Shown piece by piece: positions 1 through 9,379 of a DNA stretch of 64,000 nucleotides. Under the pieces are notes generated by a model that was not told the origin of the DNA, did no database searches, and was given only the letters and a program-made list of their open reading frames with translations. Position 1 is the stretch's first letter. The number at the start of each line of letters is the position of its first letter. A program made the position numbers and the translations under genes. Location: NCBI GenBank assembly GCA_018883365.1, contig VEQF01000002.1, positions 1 through 64,000 on the forward strand. The letters run 5' to 3'. The DNA comes from Candidatus Nanopelagicaceae bacterium. GTDB lineage: Bacteria > Actinomycetota > Actinomycetes > Nanopelagicales > Nanopelagicaceae.

Positions 1-92
1 CTTATGAAGAGTATGACTATGCACCGTTTGAAACTACTGGCTCCGGCGAAGCAGTTCGTTTGGATGATTATCAAGTCGGAGAGAACCGCTAG
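1..92 (+). CDS. rpoC: RNA polymerase beta' subunit, C-terminal end (partial)
   Basis: The reading frame that starts at base 3 gives 29 residues (YEEYDYAPFETTGSGEAVRL... DDYQVGENR) and stops with TAG at 90-92. An acidic, tyrosine-rich tail containing 'GEAV-L-DY' is typical of actinobacterial RpoC C-termini, and rpoC is the usual gene just upstream of the str operon. Only the tail lies in the window, so no catalytic motif can be checked. An intrinsic terminator follows directly. Confidence 0.75.
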   Translation, partial: YEEYDYAPFETTGSGEAVRLDDYQVGENR

Positions 93-108
93 TTAGAAAT
101 TAAATTAA

Positions 109-140
109 ATCCCCGGCTAGAAATAGTCGGGGATTTTTTT
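109..140 (+). terminator. Intrinsic terminator after rpoC, probably bidirectional
   Basis: A 7-bp stem (ATCCCCG at 109-115 with CGGGGAT at 128-134) is followed by a run of T to 140. The stop codon of the convergent alcohol dehydrogenase (139-141) lies inside the T-run. On the minus strand the hairpin is followed by a looser T-rich stretch, so it may serve both genes. Confidence 0.85.
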
Positions 141-1122
141 ATGGCTTTAAAACGATACGAATTGGGTTGCCGATTTTCTTTTCTAGTTTTTCCATGGCGG
201 TCGCTGCTTGATCAAGCGGCATAATTTCGGATACTGATTTGGAGAGATTAAGTTTTCCTCGTTTTGCGAACTCAACTAATTCTTTAGTGTGATGTGCTTC
301 TGAGCCATAATGGCCAAGAATCTGAGTGCGCATATAGGTAAAAGCCATGTCATTGGGAATTGTGATTGGTTCATTAGCAATTCCGACAATTACTAATCGA
401 CCTTGCTCACCTAAAAGTGAAAGCGCTTGCTTGCGAACTGGAGTAACGCCAGCAAAGTCAAAGGCGGCGTTAAGGCCGCGGTGCTTTTTTAGATCGTCAT
501 CAGCTGGATCAAAGGCGAAATCAGCCCCGATTTCTAAGGCCTTTTGCCTTGCTTCAGCTCTTGGGTCAATGGCGATTACCTTGGAACAACCAATCATTTT
601 TAGTAGTTGGACAGCGTGAATTCCCAGACCGCCAACACCAAATACCGCCGCGGTTTCGCCAGCCTGCATCTTTGCGGTGGAAGAGATTGCCGCCCACGGA
701 GTTGAAACTGCATCGGGAATTATCGCCGCCTCTTCAAAAGGTAAATCATCTGGAATCTTTACTAACAAAGATGGTTTGGTAATTACATATTCAGCGTATC
801 CACCATCGTAATCAAAACCTAGGGTAGTGATTTGATGGTTTTCATTACGTTCGCCGGCGATAACTAGAACTCGATCACCAACAGCAAAACCGTGAACCGA
901 TGCGCCGAGTGCATCAACAGTTCCAGCAACCTCATGACCCAGTGTTACCTCATCACCTTTTAGATAACCAGGGGAGAGAGTTCCATCAAGAAAGTGCACA
1001 TCTGATAAACAAACTCCAGCGGCACCAACTTTTATCCGCACCTCTTTGTCAGAAGGTGTTGGGGTGGGGATTTCTTTAACCTCAAATTTACGGCTTGGCA
1101 CATGGATTCTTCCTGCCTTCAT
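139..1122 (-). CDS. Zinc-type medium-chain alcohol dehydrogenase (MDR family)
   Basis: This is a 327-residue NAD(P)-dependent alcohol dehydrogenase. The catalytic-zinc ligands appear as Cys38 (GVCLSD) and His63-Glu64 (GHE). The Rossmann glycine motif GVGGLG lies near residue 163. The four-cysteine structural-zinc lobe of classical ADHs is absent, which explains the short length. The start overlaps the upstream kinase gene by 4 bases (ATGA), so it is translationally coupled as the last gene of an ADH/kinase/acyl-CoA dehydrogenase operon. In that context it probably oxidises a hydroxy-acid or alcohol intermediate. The substrate cannot be read from the sequence. Confidence 0.85.
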   Translation of the reverse strand: MKAGRIHVPSRKFEVKEIPTPTPSDKEVRIKVGAAGVCLSDVHFLDGTLSPGYLKGDEVTLGHEVAGTVDALGASVHGFAVGDRVLVIAGERNENHQITTLGFDYDGGYAEYVITKPSLLVKIPDDLPFEEAAIIPDAVSTPWAAISSTAKMQAGETAAVFGVGGLGIHAVQLLKMIGCSKVIAIDPRAEARQKALEIGADFAFDPADDDLKKHRGLNAAFDFAGVTPVRKQALSLLGEQGRLVIVGIANEPITIPNDMAFTYMRTQILGHYGSEAHHTKELVEFAKRGKLNLSKSVSEIMPLDQAATAMEKLEKKIGNPIRIVLKP

Positions 1123-2144
1123 GAGATTAATCCTTGCGCACGATTAATCAGAATGTTAACTCCCATGCCGAAGCCGGCGAAAGCAGGATTGGTTGTTTGA
1201 CCTGCGCTATAGCGAGCCCAGATTTGTTGAATGATTACCGTCAATCTAAACAAACCAAAAACTTCATAAAAAGTGAAGTCATCACATTTGCGGTTACTAA
1301 TCTCGAGATATTTTGCGATGAACTCTTTACGGGTCGGCATTCCATCTAAGTTGCTGGGCTGACGACGCAATGAGGCGAACATCGGTTCATCATCTTTATC
1401 AATCCAATATGCCAAAGCTGAACCAAGATCCATTAAAGGATCACCTACTGTGGCTAACTCCCAATCCAGCACGCCGGCTAGCTTTTTAGCCCCTAAATCA
1501 AAGACCATATTGTCGATACGCCAATCACCATGAATCACGCAGGAGTCGACATCATCTGGTTTGTTTGCCGCTAACCAATTCATGACAACTTCACCATCTG
1601 GAACATCATCGGTAAGTGCGGCGCGATAACGCTTGGACCAACCAGAAACCTGGCGCTCCACATATCCACTGCCTTTGTTTAGCTCTTGCAGTACTGAAGC
1701 ATCAACAGAGTGAAGTTGGGCTAAACCTGAAACCATTGATTCAGCCATGATGGCGATGTCATCTTTAGTGATGCTTTCTGGAACATCGCGGCGGAAAATC
1801 TCACCTTGGACTCTTTCCATCACATAAAAATCTGAACCCAGAATAGAGCTATCTTCACAAAGTGCAATCACATTAGGAACCAGTGGATAAACCGGCTTCA
1901 ATCGAGATTGAATTAAGAACTCACGTTTCATGTCATGCGCTGAAGCCGCTTTGGTACCAACCGGGGGACGGCGCAAAACTAACTCTCGATCTGGATACTT
2001 GAGTAGATAAGTTAAATTAGAAGCGCCAGAGCGAAACTGTTTGACCTCCGGTAACTCTTTTTCAGTGATGAATTGGTTTAACCAGTTGTGAACTGCTGCG
2101 ATATCAAAGCTATCTTCATCGCGAACTGCGGTGAGGTCACTCAT
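1119..2144 (-). CDS. APH-family phosphotransferase (ACAD10/11-type or LvaA-like kinase)
   Basis: A 341-residue protein with the aminoglycoside-phosphotransferase fold. The catalytic loop HGDWRIDN (His205, Asp207, Asn212) and metal-binding DWE (Asp227) are intact. It overlaps the acyl-CoA dehydrogenase gene by 4 bases. In animal ACAD10/11 the same kinase type is fused to an acyl-CoA dehydrogenase, and in Pseudomonas LvaA it phosphorylates a 4-hydroxyacyl-CoA. The neighbourhood makes such an acyl-CoA kinase role more likely than antibiotic resistance. That role is inferred. Confidence 0.82.
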   Translation of the reverse strand: MSDLTAVRDEDSFDIAAVHNWLNQFITEKELPEVKQFRSGASNLTYLLKYPDRELVLRRPPVGTKAASAHDMKREFLIQSRLKPVYPLVPNVIALCEDSSILGSDFYVMERVQGEIFRRDVPESITKDDIAIMAESMVSGLAQLHSVDASVLQELNKGSGYVERQVSGWSKRYRAALTDDVPDGEVVMNWLAANKPDDVDSCVIHGDWRIDNMVFDLGAKKLAGVLDWELATVGDPLMDLGSALAYWIDKDDEPMFASLRRQPSNLDGMPTRKEFIAKYLEISNRKCDDFTFYEVFGLFRLTVIIQQIWARYSAGQTTNPAFAGFGMGVNILINRAQGLIS

Positions 2145-3352
2145 GAGATGTAAGGCTTGAGCTCTAACCTGGCGATATCGCGCAGATGAACCTCATCTGG
2201 ACCATCGACAATTCGCAAAGTTCGAATTCCGGCATACATCGCAGCTAAAGGAGTGTCCTGACTTACGCCGGCACCGCCAAAGGTTTGAATCGCATTATCG
2301 ATTATGCGCTCGGCCATCCGTGGTGCAATCACTTTGATCGCCGCAATCTCTTTGCGGGCTGCTTTAGCGCCATGATTATCAATAATCCACGCTGCTTTTA
2401 AGGTTAATAGTCGGGCTTGTTCAATATCAATGCGGGCTTGGGCAATCCATTCTTGGATTACACCTTGGCGGGCTAACTCTTTACCAAAGGTAGTTCTAGT
2501 TAGCGATCGCTTAACCATTAATTGCAGCGCGCGCTCTGCCATACCAATAGCGCGCATGCAGTGATGAATTCGTCCCGGTCCAAGTCGGGCTTGAGCCAAA
2601 GCAAAACCTTCGCCCTCGCCACCAATTAAATTTGAAACCGGAACTCGGACGTTGGTAAAGGAAATTTCGGCATGGCCATGTTGATCGACATAACCAAAGA
2701 CATTTAGATTTCTAACTACCTTAACACCAGGTGTATCCATTGGGACGAGAACCATTGATTGCTGCTTATGATCCTCGGCCTCTGGATTGGTCTTTCCCAT
2801 CACGATAAGAATTTTGCAACGTTCATCCATGGCGCCAGTGGTCCACCACTTAACACCATTGATTACATAATGATCGCCATCTCTTTTGATGCTGGTCTTA
2901 ATATTTCGCGCATCACTTGAGGCGACATCAGGTTCAGTCATGGCAAAACCTGAGCGAATCTCGCCATTAAGTAAAGGCTCTAGCCATTGTTTCTTTTGTT
3001 CGGCGCTGCCAAACATATCCAGCAACTCCATGTTGCCGGTATCTGGAGCGGCGCAGTTGATTACCTCTGGAGCAATTTCTGGGGACCAACCTGTTATCTC
3101 GGCCAATGTTGCGTAATCAGTAACTGTTAATCCGTGATCAAGATGAGGCAGAAATAAATTCCAAAGCCCTTGAGCTTTTGCTTTTTGTTTTAGCTCTTCG
3201 ACAACTGGTGGAAGTTTGTGCGGAGTTCCAGCAGCTGCAAACTCTGCTCTTTGCTGGTGGTATTTACTTTCAGCGGGCAGAATTTCATTTTCCAAAAAGG
3301 CTTGCAGTTTGGCGGCATATTCGGTTGCCTTAGGGCTTAAGCTGAACTCCAT
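2141..3352 (-). CDS. Acyl-CoA dehydrogenase, ACAD10/11-like
   Basis: A 403-residue flavin-dependent acyl-CoA dehydrogenase, full length for the family. Visible motifs include the [12 protein letters not shown] flavin-binding region, [28 protein letters not shown] near the C-terminus and [10 protein letters not shown]. These are closest to the ACAD10/11 branch. I start it at the ATG at 3350-3352 (MEFSLSPK). The open frame continues 124 codons further, but that part is antisense to the divergent SDR gene and low-complexity. The ATG is preceded by TACGGT exactly six bases upstream and TTAACA 17 bases before that, indicating a leaderless transcript. It leads an operon with the kinase and ADH. Confidence 0.9.
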   Translation of the reverse strand: MEFSLSPKATEYAAKLQAFLENEILPAESKYHQQRAEFAAAGTPHKLPPVVEELKQKAKAQGLWNLFLPHLDHGLTVTDYATLAEITGWSPEIAPEVINCAAPDTGNMELLDMFGSAEQKKQWLEPLLNGEIRSGFAMTEPDVASSDARNIKTSIKRDGDHYVINGVKWWTTGAMDERCKILIVMGKTNPEAEDHKQQSMVLVPMDTPGVKVVRNLNVFGYVDQHGHAEISFTNVRVPVSNLIGGEGEGFALAQARLGPGRIHHCMRAIGMAERALQLMVKRSLTRTTFGKELARQGVIQEWIAQARIDIEQARLLTLKAAWIIDNHGAKAARKEIAAIKVIAPRMAERIIDNAIQTFGGAGVSQDTPLAAMYAGIRTLRIVDGPDEVHLRDIARLELKPYIS

Positions 3353-3358
3353 ACGGAT

Positions 3359-3387
3359 ACCGTACGCATACTTGGCTAGATTGTTAA
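3359..3387 (-). promoter_or_regulatory. Promoter of the acyl-CoA dehydrogenase operon (leaderless)
   Basis: Read on the minus strand: TTAACA (3382-3387), a 17-base spacer, TACGGT (3359-3364), six bases, then the ATG. Both hexamers and the spacing fit a housekeeping promoter. No Shine-Dalgarno sequence precedes the ATG. Confidence 0.7.
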
Positions 3388-3407
3388 GGAATTTAAGGAG
3401 AGGGAAG

Positions 3408-4169
3408 ATGAGTGTTCTTGACCGCTTTCGCTTAGATGGCAAGGTCGCTGTAGTTACTGGAGCCTCATCAGGTCTGGGTGTTGCATTTGCAAAGGCATTG
3501 GCTGAAGCAGGCGCAGATGTTGTGCTGGGAGCACGTCGAGCAGAAAGACTTCCGGAAACCGGCAAGTTAGTTGAGGCAGCGGGAAGAAAATATGCTGCAT
3601 TAAAAACCGATGTAACTTCACCAGAGGAATGCGAAGCGCTAATCACATTTGCAGTTGAGAAATTTGGCAAGGTAGATATTTTGGTGAACAACGCAGGTGT
3701 AGGAACCGCAGTTCCGGCCACCAAAGAAACGCCAGATCAATTTAGAGATGTTTTAGATGTTAATTTGATGGGCGCATATTGGATGGCACAATCATTTGCC
3801 CGCGCCAACAAAGATGGTGGAGTTATTGTTAACATCTCCAGTGTTTTGGGTTTAAAGCCGCAGGGATTACCGCAAGCAGCTTATGCCGCAAGTAAAGCGG
3901 GATTAATTGGATTAACCCGTGACTTAGCGGCGCAATGGACGGGACGCAAAAAGATCAGAGTTAACGCGCTAGCACCAGGATTTTTCCCATCAGAGATGAG
4001 TGATGAGCTGCCAAAAGACATGGTGGAGATGTTGAAGATGTTCACTCCAGCAGGTCGCCTTGGTGATCCAGATGAGTTAGCGGCAACACTAATTTGGTTA
4101 GTTAGCGATGCATCAAGCTACGTCACCGGAATTACAGTTCCGGTTGATGGTGGCTTGGTGATGCCTTAA
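3408..4169 (+). CDS. Short-chain dehydrogenase/reductase (FabG-like)
   Basis: A 253-residue classical SDR. It has cofactor motif TGASSGLG (17-24), NNAG (94-97), a catalytic serine near 144, and Tyr159/Lys163 in YAASK. I chose the ATG at 3408 because AAGGAGAGGG lies just upstream and the family start is here; the in-frame extension to 3216 is antisense to the dehydrogenase. It is divergent from the acyl-CoA dehydrogenase operon by 55 bases, suggesting coordinated control. By analogy with LvaD it may oxidise or reduce a hydroxyacyl-CoA intermediate, but SDR specificity cannot be deduced here. Confidence 0.88.
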   Translation: MSVLDRFRLDGKVAVVTGASSGLGVAFAKALAEAGADVVLGARRAERLPETGKLVEAAGRKYAALKTDVTSPEECEALITFAVEKFGKVDILVNNAGVGTAVPATKETPDQFRDVLDVNLMGAYWMAQSFARANKDGGVIVNISSVLGLKPQGLPQAAYAASKAGLIGLTRDLAAQWTGRKKIRVNALAPGFFPSEMSDELPKDMVEMLKMFTPAGRLGDPDELAATLIWLVSDASSYVTGITVPVDGGLVMP

Positions 4170-4184
4170 TTATTAGCTAGCTAG

Positions 4185-4886
4185 TTAGCCATTAATTGCG
4201 GCGTGCAGCGCTACTTCAACCATGTCGTTAAGGGTGCGCTCGCGAGCCTCTGAATCCATAGATTCATGGGTAAATACATGATCTGAGATGGTCATGATGG
4301 CTAGTGCGCGACGGCCCTTACGAGCTGCGATTGAGTAAATCTGATTAGCTTCCATTTCAACAGCGAGAACGCCATGTGCCTGAAGCTTTTTTGCGGAGTC
4401 GGTCTCGTCGTAGAAAAAGTCCATTGAGGAAACGCCGCCAACATGTACGCGCTCAAACTTCTTTGAGGCCTCATAAGCGGCTTGTAGCAAATGGAAATCT
4501 GCATGTGGTGCAAAATCAAGACCATTAGTCATACGACGATTGATATTGGAATCAGTGGATGCGGTCATTGCAAGAATCAAATCGCCAACTTTGGTTTTGT
4601 CTTGAATACCACCGGCGGTGCCGATACGAATCGCAACTTGAACATCGTATTCATTGAAAAGTTCAGTTACATAAATTGAAGCAGATGGCAATCCCATTCC
4701 AGTTCCTTGAACTGAGATGCGCTCGCCTTTGTAGGTTCCAGTGAAACCAAACATGTTGCGAACTGAGTTGTACTGCTTAACATTTTCTAGATAATTTTCT
4801 GCAACCCATTTAGCACGGAGAGGATCTCCTGGTAGCAGGACTCTTTCAGCAATTTCGCCTTTGGCGGCTCCGATATGTACGCTCAT
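4185..4886 (-). CDS. deoD: Purine-nucleoside phosphorylase (DeoD type)
   Basis: A 233-residue hexameric-type nucleoside phosphorylase that cleaves purine (deoxy)nucleosides with phosphate. Family motifs: phosphate-binding LLPGDPLRAKW near 18-28, GTAGG near 90, VEMEAN near 178 and the catalytic SDH near 203. It starts 2 bases after the trhA-like stop and has no clear ribosome-binding site, so it is probably read from the upstream chain. It converges on the SDR gene with only 15 bases between, and I see no terminator there. Confidence 0.95.
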   Translation of the reverse strand: MSVHIGAAKGEIAERVLLPGDPLRAKWVAENYLENVKQYNSVRNMFGFTGTYKGERISVQGTGMGLPSASIYVTELFNEYDVQVAIRIGTAGGIQDKTKVGDLILAMTASTDSNINRRMTNGLDFAPHADFHLLQAAYEASKKFERVHVGGVSSMDFFYDETDSAKKLQAHGVLAVEMEANQIYSIAARKGRRALAIMTISDHVFTHESMDSEARERTLNDMVEVALHAAING

Positions 4887-4888
4887 AG

Positions 4889-5527
4889 TTAGCGAACTAT
4901 AACCAGTACCGCTGCAATAAAGTGTGAAATGAATGCCGCGGCGGTCATCGCGTGAAACAACTCATGAAAGCCAAACCAGTTGATAGAGATATTAGGTTTT
5001 TTGACCGCATAGATAATCGCTCCGGCCGAATAAAGAACACCGCCAAATGCGATGAGCAGTAGAACTAAGAGGCCACCGTTGCGATAGAAATCGGGGAGAT
5101 AGATAAGCGCGGCCCATCCGAGTGCGAGATAAATAGGCACATACAACCAACGTGGTGCAGAGAGCCAGAAAACCCGGAATATGCCGGAAAGCAATGCCCC
5201 GCCCCAGACCAAGGAAAGCAGTACTACCGCTTGGTTTTTCTCCAATAAATAGATCGCAAAAGGGGTGTAGGTGCCGGCGATAAGTAGCGGAATATTGGCG
5301 TGATCAATGCGGCGCCAAATAGCTTTTGCTGAAGGGCCCCAAGGAACACGATGATAAATAGCGCTGCAGGTAAAGAGTGAGACTGCGGTCAAAGTAAAAA
5401 TAGTAAGAGTAATGCGACCACGAAGTTCTGAGGTGATTGTGACAAGCGTTAGTCCCGCAACAAGTGCAAGCGGAGACATAATTAAATGAATCATGCCACG
5501 AAGCTTTGGTCTACTTAACACGTTCAT
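4889..5527 (-). CDS. trhA: Hemolysin III / TrhA-family (PAQR-like) membrane protein
   Basis: A 212-residue protein with seven predicted hydrophobic segments. The family's histidine/aspartate metal-site motifs are visible as SAIYH near 57-61, RRIDHANI near 72-79 and HELFHAM...SH near 190-205. Members are linked to membrane-lipid homeostasis; 'hemolysin' is historical. It overlaps the PIN toxin gene by 17 bases upstream and nearly touches deoD downstream. Confidence 0.88.
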   Translation of the reverse strand: MNVLSRPKLRGMIHLIMSPLALVAGLTLVTITSELRGRITLTIFTLTAVSLFTCSAIYHRVPWGPSAKAIWRRIDHANIPLLIAGTYTPFAIYLLEKNQAVVLLSLVWGGALLSGIFRVFWLSAPRWLYVPIYLALGWAALIYLPDFYRNGGLLVLLLIAFGGVLYSAGAIIYAVKKPNISINWFGFHELFHAMTAAAFISHFIAAVLVIVR

Positions 5528-5891
5528 AGACTGACCTCATATTCTTATCAAAAGTTAACAACTTTGCTTTTTCAGATAAAGCTGTGGCGATGATTATTGC
5601 GTCACCTAAGGTTATCTTGTTAGCCGATCTAATCTGCGCTGATTTAGTGGCAATTTCAGTATCTAAACTAATTATTGAACTCAATGCGGATTTCAGAGTA
5701 GCTAAAGTAGAAAAGACATCAATTGCTTCATTTAATTCAAAATTGACTAATAACTCTGCGAGTGCAAATGCGCTAATTGAAGGTGCGGAGTTCAACTCAT
5801 CAAGTTCTTTGAGCGCCCGGTTATGGTGTGCATCATCAGGATTTAGTAATGCGATTAACCAAGAGGTGTCTGCGTGGCTTTTTTGTCCCAA
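5511..5891 (-). CDS. PIN-domain ribonuclease, VapC-like toxin
   Basis: A 126-residue PIN domain. The acidic quartet is in place: Asp8 (ADTSW), Glu46 (LAELL), Asp97 (LGDAI) and Asp115 (TFDKN). The gene starts inside the AbrB-type antitoxin gene (37-base overlap), a classical toxin-antitoxin layout. The predicted activity is Mg-dependent cleavage of RNA, restrained by the neighbour. The RNA target is unknown. Confidence 0.88.
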   Translation of the reverse strand: MGQKSHADTSWLIALLNPDDAHHNRALKELDELNSAPSISAFALAELLVNFELNEAIDVFSTLATLKSALSSIISLDTEIATKSAQIRSANKITLGDAIIIATALSEKAKLLTFDKNMRSVYERVK

Positions 5892-6184
5892 TCCTGACGC
5901 TCCTTTCGATAATCAAAATCAGTGCCGAGATCAGGCATGCTGCCCGCTAATTCCCGCAAAGTTTTTTTCCATTTCGCATCAGCAATAGGAGCAAGTACAA
6001 CCCGATCTTCTTTGTCGATCATGAATTCAATTTGATCTCCAGGTTTCAAATTCACCTCTCGCAACACCTCAATTGGAATAGTTATTTGATTCTTGGAACT
6101 TATCCGAGATGTGGTGGCGCGACCGCGGCGGGGGCGTGGGGGTGTGGATTTAGGGCTTTTCTTAGCCTTTACTTTAGATGCCAT
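5855..6184 (-). CDS. AbrB/MazE-fold antitoxin (SpoVT-AbrB domain)
   Basis: 109 residues. After a basic Lys/Pro/Arg tail of about 25 residues comes the swapped-hairpin DNA-binding core (SRISSKNQITIPIEVLREVNLKPGDQIEF... VVLAP). The C-terminal 40 residues, with GTDFDYRKERQDWD, are likely the toxin-neutralising segment. The pair probably autoregulates by binding its own promoter. The start codon has TAGCCT six bases upstream and no ribosome-binding site, so the transcript should be leaderless. Confidence 0.88.
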   Translation of the reverse strand: MASKVKAKKSPKSTPPRPRRGRATTSRISSKNQITIPIEVLREVNLKPGDQIEFMIDKEDRVVLAPIADAKWKKTLRELAGSMPDLGTDFDYRKERQDWDKKATQTPLG

Positions 6185-6190
6185 AAGTAA

Positions 6191-6196
6191 AGGCTA
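6191..6196 (-). promoter_or_regulatory. -10 box of the antitoxin-toxin chain (leaderless)
   Basis: TAGCCT on the minus strand, six bases before the antitoxin ATG. No good -35 is seen at 17 bases (CAACAC). Confidence 0.5.
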
Positions 6197-6257
6197 ACCC
6201 GATTTTTGCCGGCGTGTTGCCCCTCAAAAAGCGGCGTGTTTTACTGCTTTAGCCGTT

Positions 6258-6287
6258 TTGACCTGCACGTGAGGCTTCAGATAACCT
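6258..6287 (+). promoter_or_regulatory. Promoter of the str operon
   Basis: TTGACC (6258-6263), an 18-base spacer, then TAACCT (6282-6287). It leaves a leader of about 60 bases before rpsL. The divergent antitoxin promoter lies about 65 bases away. Confidence 0.65.
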
Positions 6288-6295
6288 CGCGCCCT

Positions 6296-6334
6296 TGTGT
6301 CCACAGAAGCGACACACCCGACCGCGTGGGTCGG
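6296..6334 (+). promoter_or_regulatory. Two tandem hairpins in the rpsL leader
   Basis: The first stem is TGTGTC (6296-6301) with GACACA (6311-6316). The second is CCGACC (6318-6323) with GGTCGG (6329-6334). Both lie between the predicted transcription start and the rpsL ribosome-binding site, where an S7 or S12 autoregulatory structure could sit. Confidence 0.45.
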
Positions 6335-6356
6335 ACGAATGAGATGGAGAATAGTA

Positions 6357-6731
6357 GTGCCAACAATTCAGCAGTTGGTCCGTAAGGGTCGTGTTGATAA
6401 GTCTGAAAAGACAACAACACCAGGTCTTAAAGGAAGTCCACAACGTCGTGGCGTATGCACACGCGTTTACACAACAACACCAAAGAAGCCGAACTCTGCA
6501 CTTCGTAAAGTTGCACGTGTTCGTTTAACAAGTGGAATGGAAGTTACTGCTTACATTCCAGGTGAAGGTCACAACCTACAAGAGCACTCCATCGTTCTTG
6601 TCCGTGGTGGTCGTGTTAAAGATCTTCCAGGTGTTCGCTACAAAGTTGTTCGTGGATCTCTCGATACTCAAGGCGTGAAGGATCGTAAGCAAGCACGTTC
6701 ACGCTACGGTGCAAAGAAGGAGAAGAAGTAA
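6357..6731 (+). CDS. rpsL: 30S ribosomal protein S12
   Basis: 124 residues from the GTG at 6357 ([11 protein letters not shown]), the exact family length. An in-frame ATG at 6297 would add 20 unrelated residues and lies in the leader. The decoding-site loops ([19 protein letters not shown]) are intact, including the lysines where streptomycin-resistance changes arise. ATGGAGA provides the ribosome-binding site. Its stop overlaps the rpsG start (TAATG). Confidence 0.97.
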   Translation: MPTIQQLVRKGRVDKSEKTTTPGLKGSPQRRGVCTRVYTTTPKKPNSALRKVARVRLTSGMEVTAYIPGEGHNLQEHSIVLVRGGRVKDLPGVRYKVVRGSLDTQGVKDRKQARSRYGAKKEKK

Positions 6732-7201
6732 TGCCACGTAAAGGTCCCGCTCCTAAGAATCCGGTAATTGCTGATCCGGTTTATAACTCTCCAGTTGTAA
6801 CTGCACTTATTAATAAGGTGCTAACACATGGCAAGCGTTCAACCGCCGAGTCCATTGTTTACAACGCTCTAGAAAATTGCCGCGCAAAAACTGAAGTTGA
6901 TCCAGTTATTACTTTGAAGCGCGCACTCGACAATGTGAAGCCAGCTGTTGAAGTTCGCTCACGTCGTGTTGGTGGAGCTACTTATCAGGTTCCAGTTGAA
7001 GTTAAAGCAGCACGTTCCATGACACTTGGACTTCGTTGGTTGGTTGACAACTCACGTCTTCGTCGCGAGAAGTCAATGGCAGAACGTCTTGCAAATGAAA
7101 TGATTGATGCATCAAACGGTTTGGGCGCAGCTGTTAAGAAGCGCGAAGATACTCACAAAATGGCAGAAGCTAACAAGGCTTTTGCTCATTATCGGTGGTA
7201 A
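6731..7201 (+). CDS. rpsG: 30S ribosomal protein S7
   Basis: 156 residues, the usual length. It begins MPRKGPAPK and ends in KAFAHYRW, both typical. S7 nucleates assembly of the 30S head. It overlaps rpsL by one base and precedes fusA by 6 bases. Confidence 0.97.
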   Translation: MPRKGPAPKNPVIADPVYNSPVVTALINKVLTHGKRSTAESIVYNALENCRAKTEVDPVITLKRALDNVKPAVEVRSRRVGGATYQVPVEVKAARSMTLGLRWLVDNSRLRREKSMAERLANEMIDASNGLGAAVKKREDTHKMAEANKAFAHYRW

Positions 7202-7207
7202 TCAAAT

Positions 7208-9313
7208 ATGGCGACTACAACTGCAATTGACCTAAATAAGGTGCGAAATATCGGCATCATGGCTCACATCGATGCTGGTAAGACAACCACCACTGAACGT
7301 ATTCTTTTTTACACCGGTATCAACTACAAGATCGGTGAAGTACATGAGGGCGCTGCCACCATGGACTGGATGGAGCAAGAGCAAGAGCGCGGTATCACCA
7401 TTACCTCCGCTGCAACTACTTGCGAGTGGAAAAACCACACCATCAACATCATCGATACACCTGGTCACGTTGACTTCACCGTTGAAGTAGAGCGCTCACT
7501 TCGCGTTCTTGATGGAGCGGTAACAGTTTTCGATGGCGTTGCAGGTGTCGAGCCACAATCTGAAACAGTTTGGCGTCAAGCAGATAAGTACAGCGTTCCT
7601 CGTATTTGTTTCGTAAACAAATTAGACCGTACTGGTGCAAACTTTGATCGCTGCGTAGAGATGATTGGTTCACGTCTTGGTGCAACCGCTCTAGTTCTTC
7701 AGGTTCCAATCGGAGTTGAAGCAGATTTCATGGGCGTTGTCGATCTAATTGCAATGAAAGCTTTGACTTGGCGTGGCGAAACCCAAAAGGGTGAGGATTA
7801 CAAGGTCGAAGAAATTCCAGCAGATATGAAAGATAAGTGTGATGCTGCTCGTCATGCTCTGCTAGAAACTCTTGCGGAGAATGATGACGCGGTAATGGAG
7901 AAGTACCTTGCAGGCGAAGAGCTTTCTGAAGAGGAAATCATCGCTGGTATCCGTCGCGCAACTCTTTCTTACAAGTTGACCCCAGTTCTAACTGGTTCTG
8001 CTTTCAAGAACAAAGGCGTTCAGCCAATGCTTGATGCGGTTACTCGTTACCTTCCATCACCACTTGATATCGATGCAATCATCGGTTCAAAGATGGGTGA
8101 TAAGTCAGTAGAGATTTCCCGTAAGCCAGATGCATCTGAGCCATTCTCAGCACTTGCGTTCAAGATCATGAGCGATCCACACCTTGGAAAGCTCACCTTC
8201 GTACGTATTTATTCAGGTGTTCTTGAGGCTGGTACCGGAATCCTTAACTCCACAAAGGATCGCAAGGAACGTATCGGCAAGATCTATCGCATGCACGCTA
8301 ACAAGCGTGAAGAAATCCCACAGGCTTCTGCCGGTGACATCATCGCGGTAATGGGTCTAAAAGACACCACAACCGGTGACACTCTCTGCGATCCAGATAA
8401 GCCAGTAATTCTTGAATCAATGGAGTTCCCAGATCCAGTTATTCACGTTGCGATCGAGCCAAAGACAAAGGGTGACCAGGAAAAACTTGGTGTTGCTATC
8501 CAGCGTCTAGCGGAAGAAGATCCAACATTCCATGTTCGTACTGATGAGGAAACCGCACAAACAATTATTGGCGGTATGGGTGAGCTTCACCTAGAAATCC
8601 TTGTTGATCGTATGAAGCGTGAGTTCAAGGTCGAAGCAAACGTTGGTAAGCCACAGGTTGCTTATCGCGAAACTCTTCGCAAGCCAGTTGATCGTTATGA
8701 CTACACACACAAGAAGCAGAGCGGTGGTTCTGGACAGTTCGCAAAGATCCAGATCGCACTCGAGCCACTTCCTGTTGGTGCAGTTGAAGGTGGATACGAG
8801 TTCGTAAACAAAATTACGGGCGGTCGTGTTCCAAAGGAATACATCCCATCAGTTGATGATGGTTGCCAAGAGGCAATGCAGAGTGGACCACTTGCTGGTT
8901 ATCCACTAACAGATGTTCGTGTAACTCTTCTTGATGGTGCATACCACGATGTTGACTCATCGGAGTTGGCCTTCAAGATTGCTGGAATCGCGGCGTTCAA
9001 GGAAGCAGCAAAACTTGCTGGTCCTGCACTCCTCGAGCCAATGATGTCCGTTGAAGTCACCACCCCTGAAGATTTCATGGGCGACGTCATCGGCGATCTC
9101 AACAGCCGTCGTGGCCAAATTCAGGCCATGGATGAGCGAGCCGGTGCTCGCGTCGTTAAAGCACTTGTTCCACTTTCAGAGATGTTCGGCTATGTCGGAG
9201 ATCTTCGAAGCAGAACACAGGGCCGTGCGAGTTACAGCATGCAATTCGATTCCTATGCAGAGGTTCCTGCAGCGGTTTCGAAAGAAATCATCGCGAAGAT
9301 TCGCGGCGAGTAG
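7208..9313 (+). CDS. fusA: Elongation factor G
   Basis: 701 residues, full-length translocase GTPase. Motifs: G1 AHIDAGKTT (19-27), the switch-I RGITI, G3 DTPGHVDF and G4 NKLD, followed by the usual domains II-V ending in [11 protein letters not shown]. Third gene of the str operon. Confidence 0.97.
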   Translation: MATTTAIDLNKVRNIGIMAHIDAGKTTTTERILFYTGINYKIGEVHEGAATMDWMEQEQERGITITSAATTCEWKNHTINIIDTPGHVDFTVEVERSLRVLDGAVTVFDGVAGVEPQSETVWRQADKYSVPRICFVNKLDRTGANFDRCVEMIGSRLGATALVLQVPIGVEADFMGVVDLIAMKALTWRGETQKGEDYKVEEIPADMKDKCDAARHALLETLAENDDAVMEKYLAGEELSEEEIIAGIRRATLSYKLTPVLTGSAFKNKGVQPMLDAVTRYLPSPLDIDAIIGSKMGDKSVEISRKPDASEPFSALAFKIMSDPHLGKLTFVRIYSGVLEAGTGILNSTKDRKERIGKIYRMHANKREEIPQASAGDIIAVMGLKDTTTGDTLCDPDKPVILESMEFPDPVIHVAIEPKTKGDQEKLGVAIQRLAEEDPTFHVRTDEETAQTIIGGMGELHLEILVDRMKREFKVEANVGKPQVAYRETLRKPVDRYDYTHKKQSGGSGQFAKIQIALEPLPVGAVEGGYEFVNKITGGRVPKEYIPSVDDGCQEAMQSGPLAGYPLTDVRVTLLDGAYHDVDSSELAFKIAGIAAFKEAAKLAGPALLEPMMSVEVTTPEDFMGDVIGDLNSRRGQIQAMDERAGARVVKALVPLSEMFGYVGDLRSRTQGRASYSMQFDSYAEVPAAVSKEIIAKIRGE

Positions 9314-9379
9314 TTCAACCCATCAAATCAAGTAACTAATCAGGTAACTAAAAGAAAAAGAAAAGAAGGAGAACCCACA

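Noticed and set aside
3216-3407. 64-codon extension of the SDR gene
   Set aside because: It is antisense to the dehydrogenase N-terminus; the downstream ATG has a clear ribosome-binding site and the family start.
3353-3724. 124-codon N-terminal extension of the acyl-CoA dehydrogenase frame
   Set aside because: It is antisense to the SDR gene, low-complexity, unlike the family, and a good promoter directly precedes the internal ATG.
6297-6356. Upstream in-frame ATG for rpsL
   Set aside because: It would add 20 residues foreign to S12 and lies within the hairpin leader.
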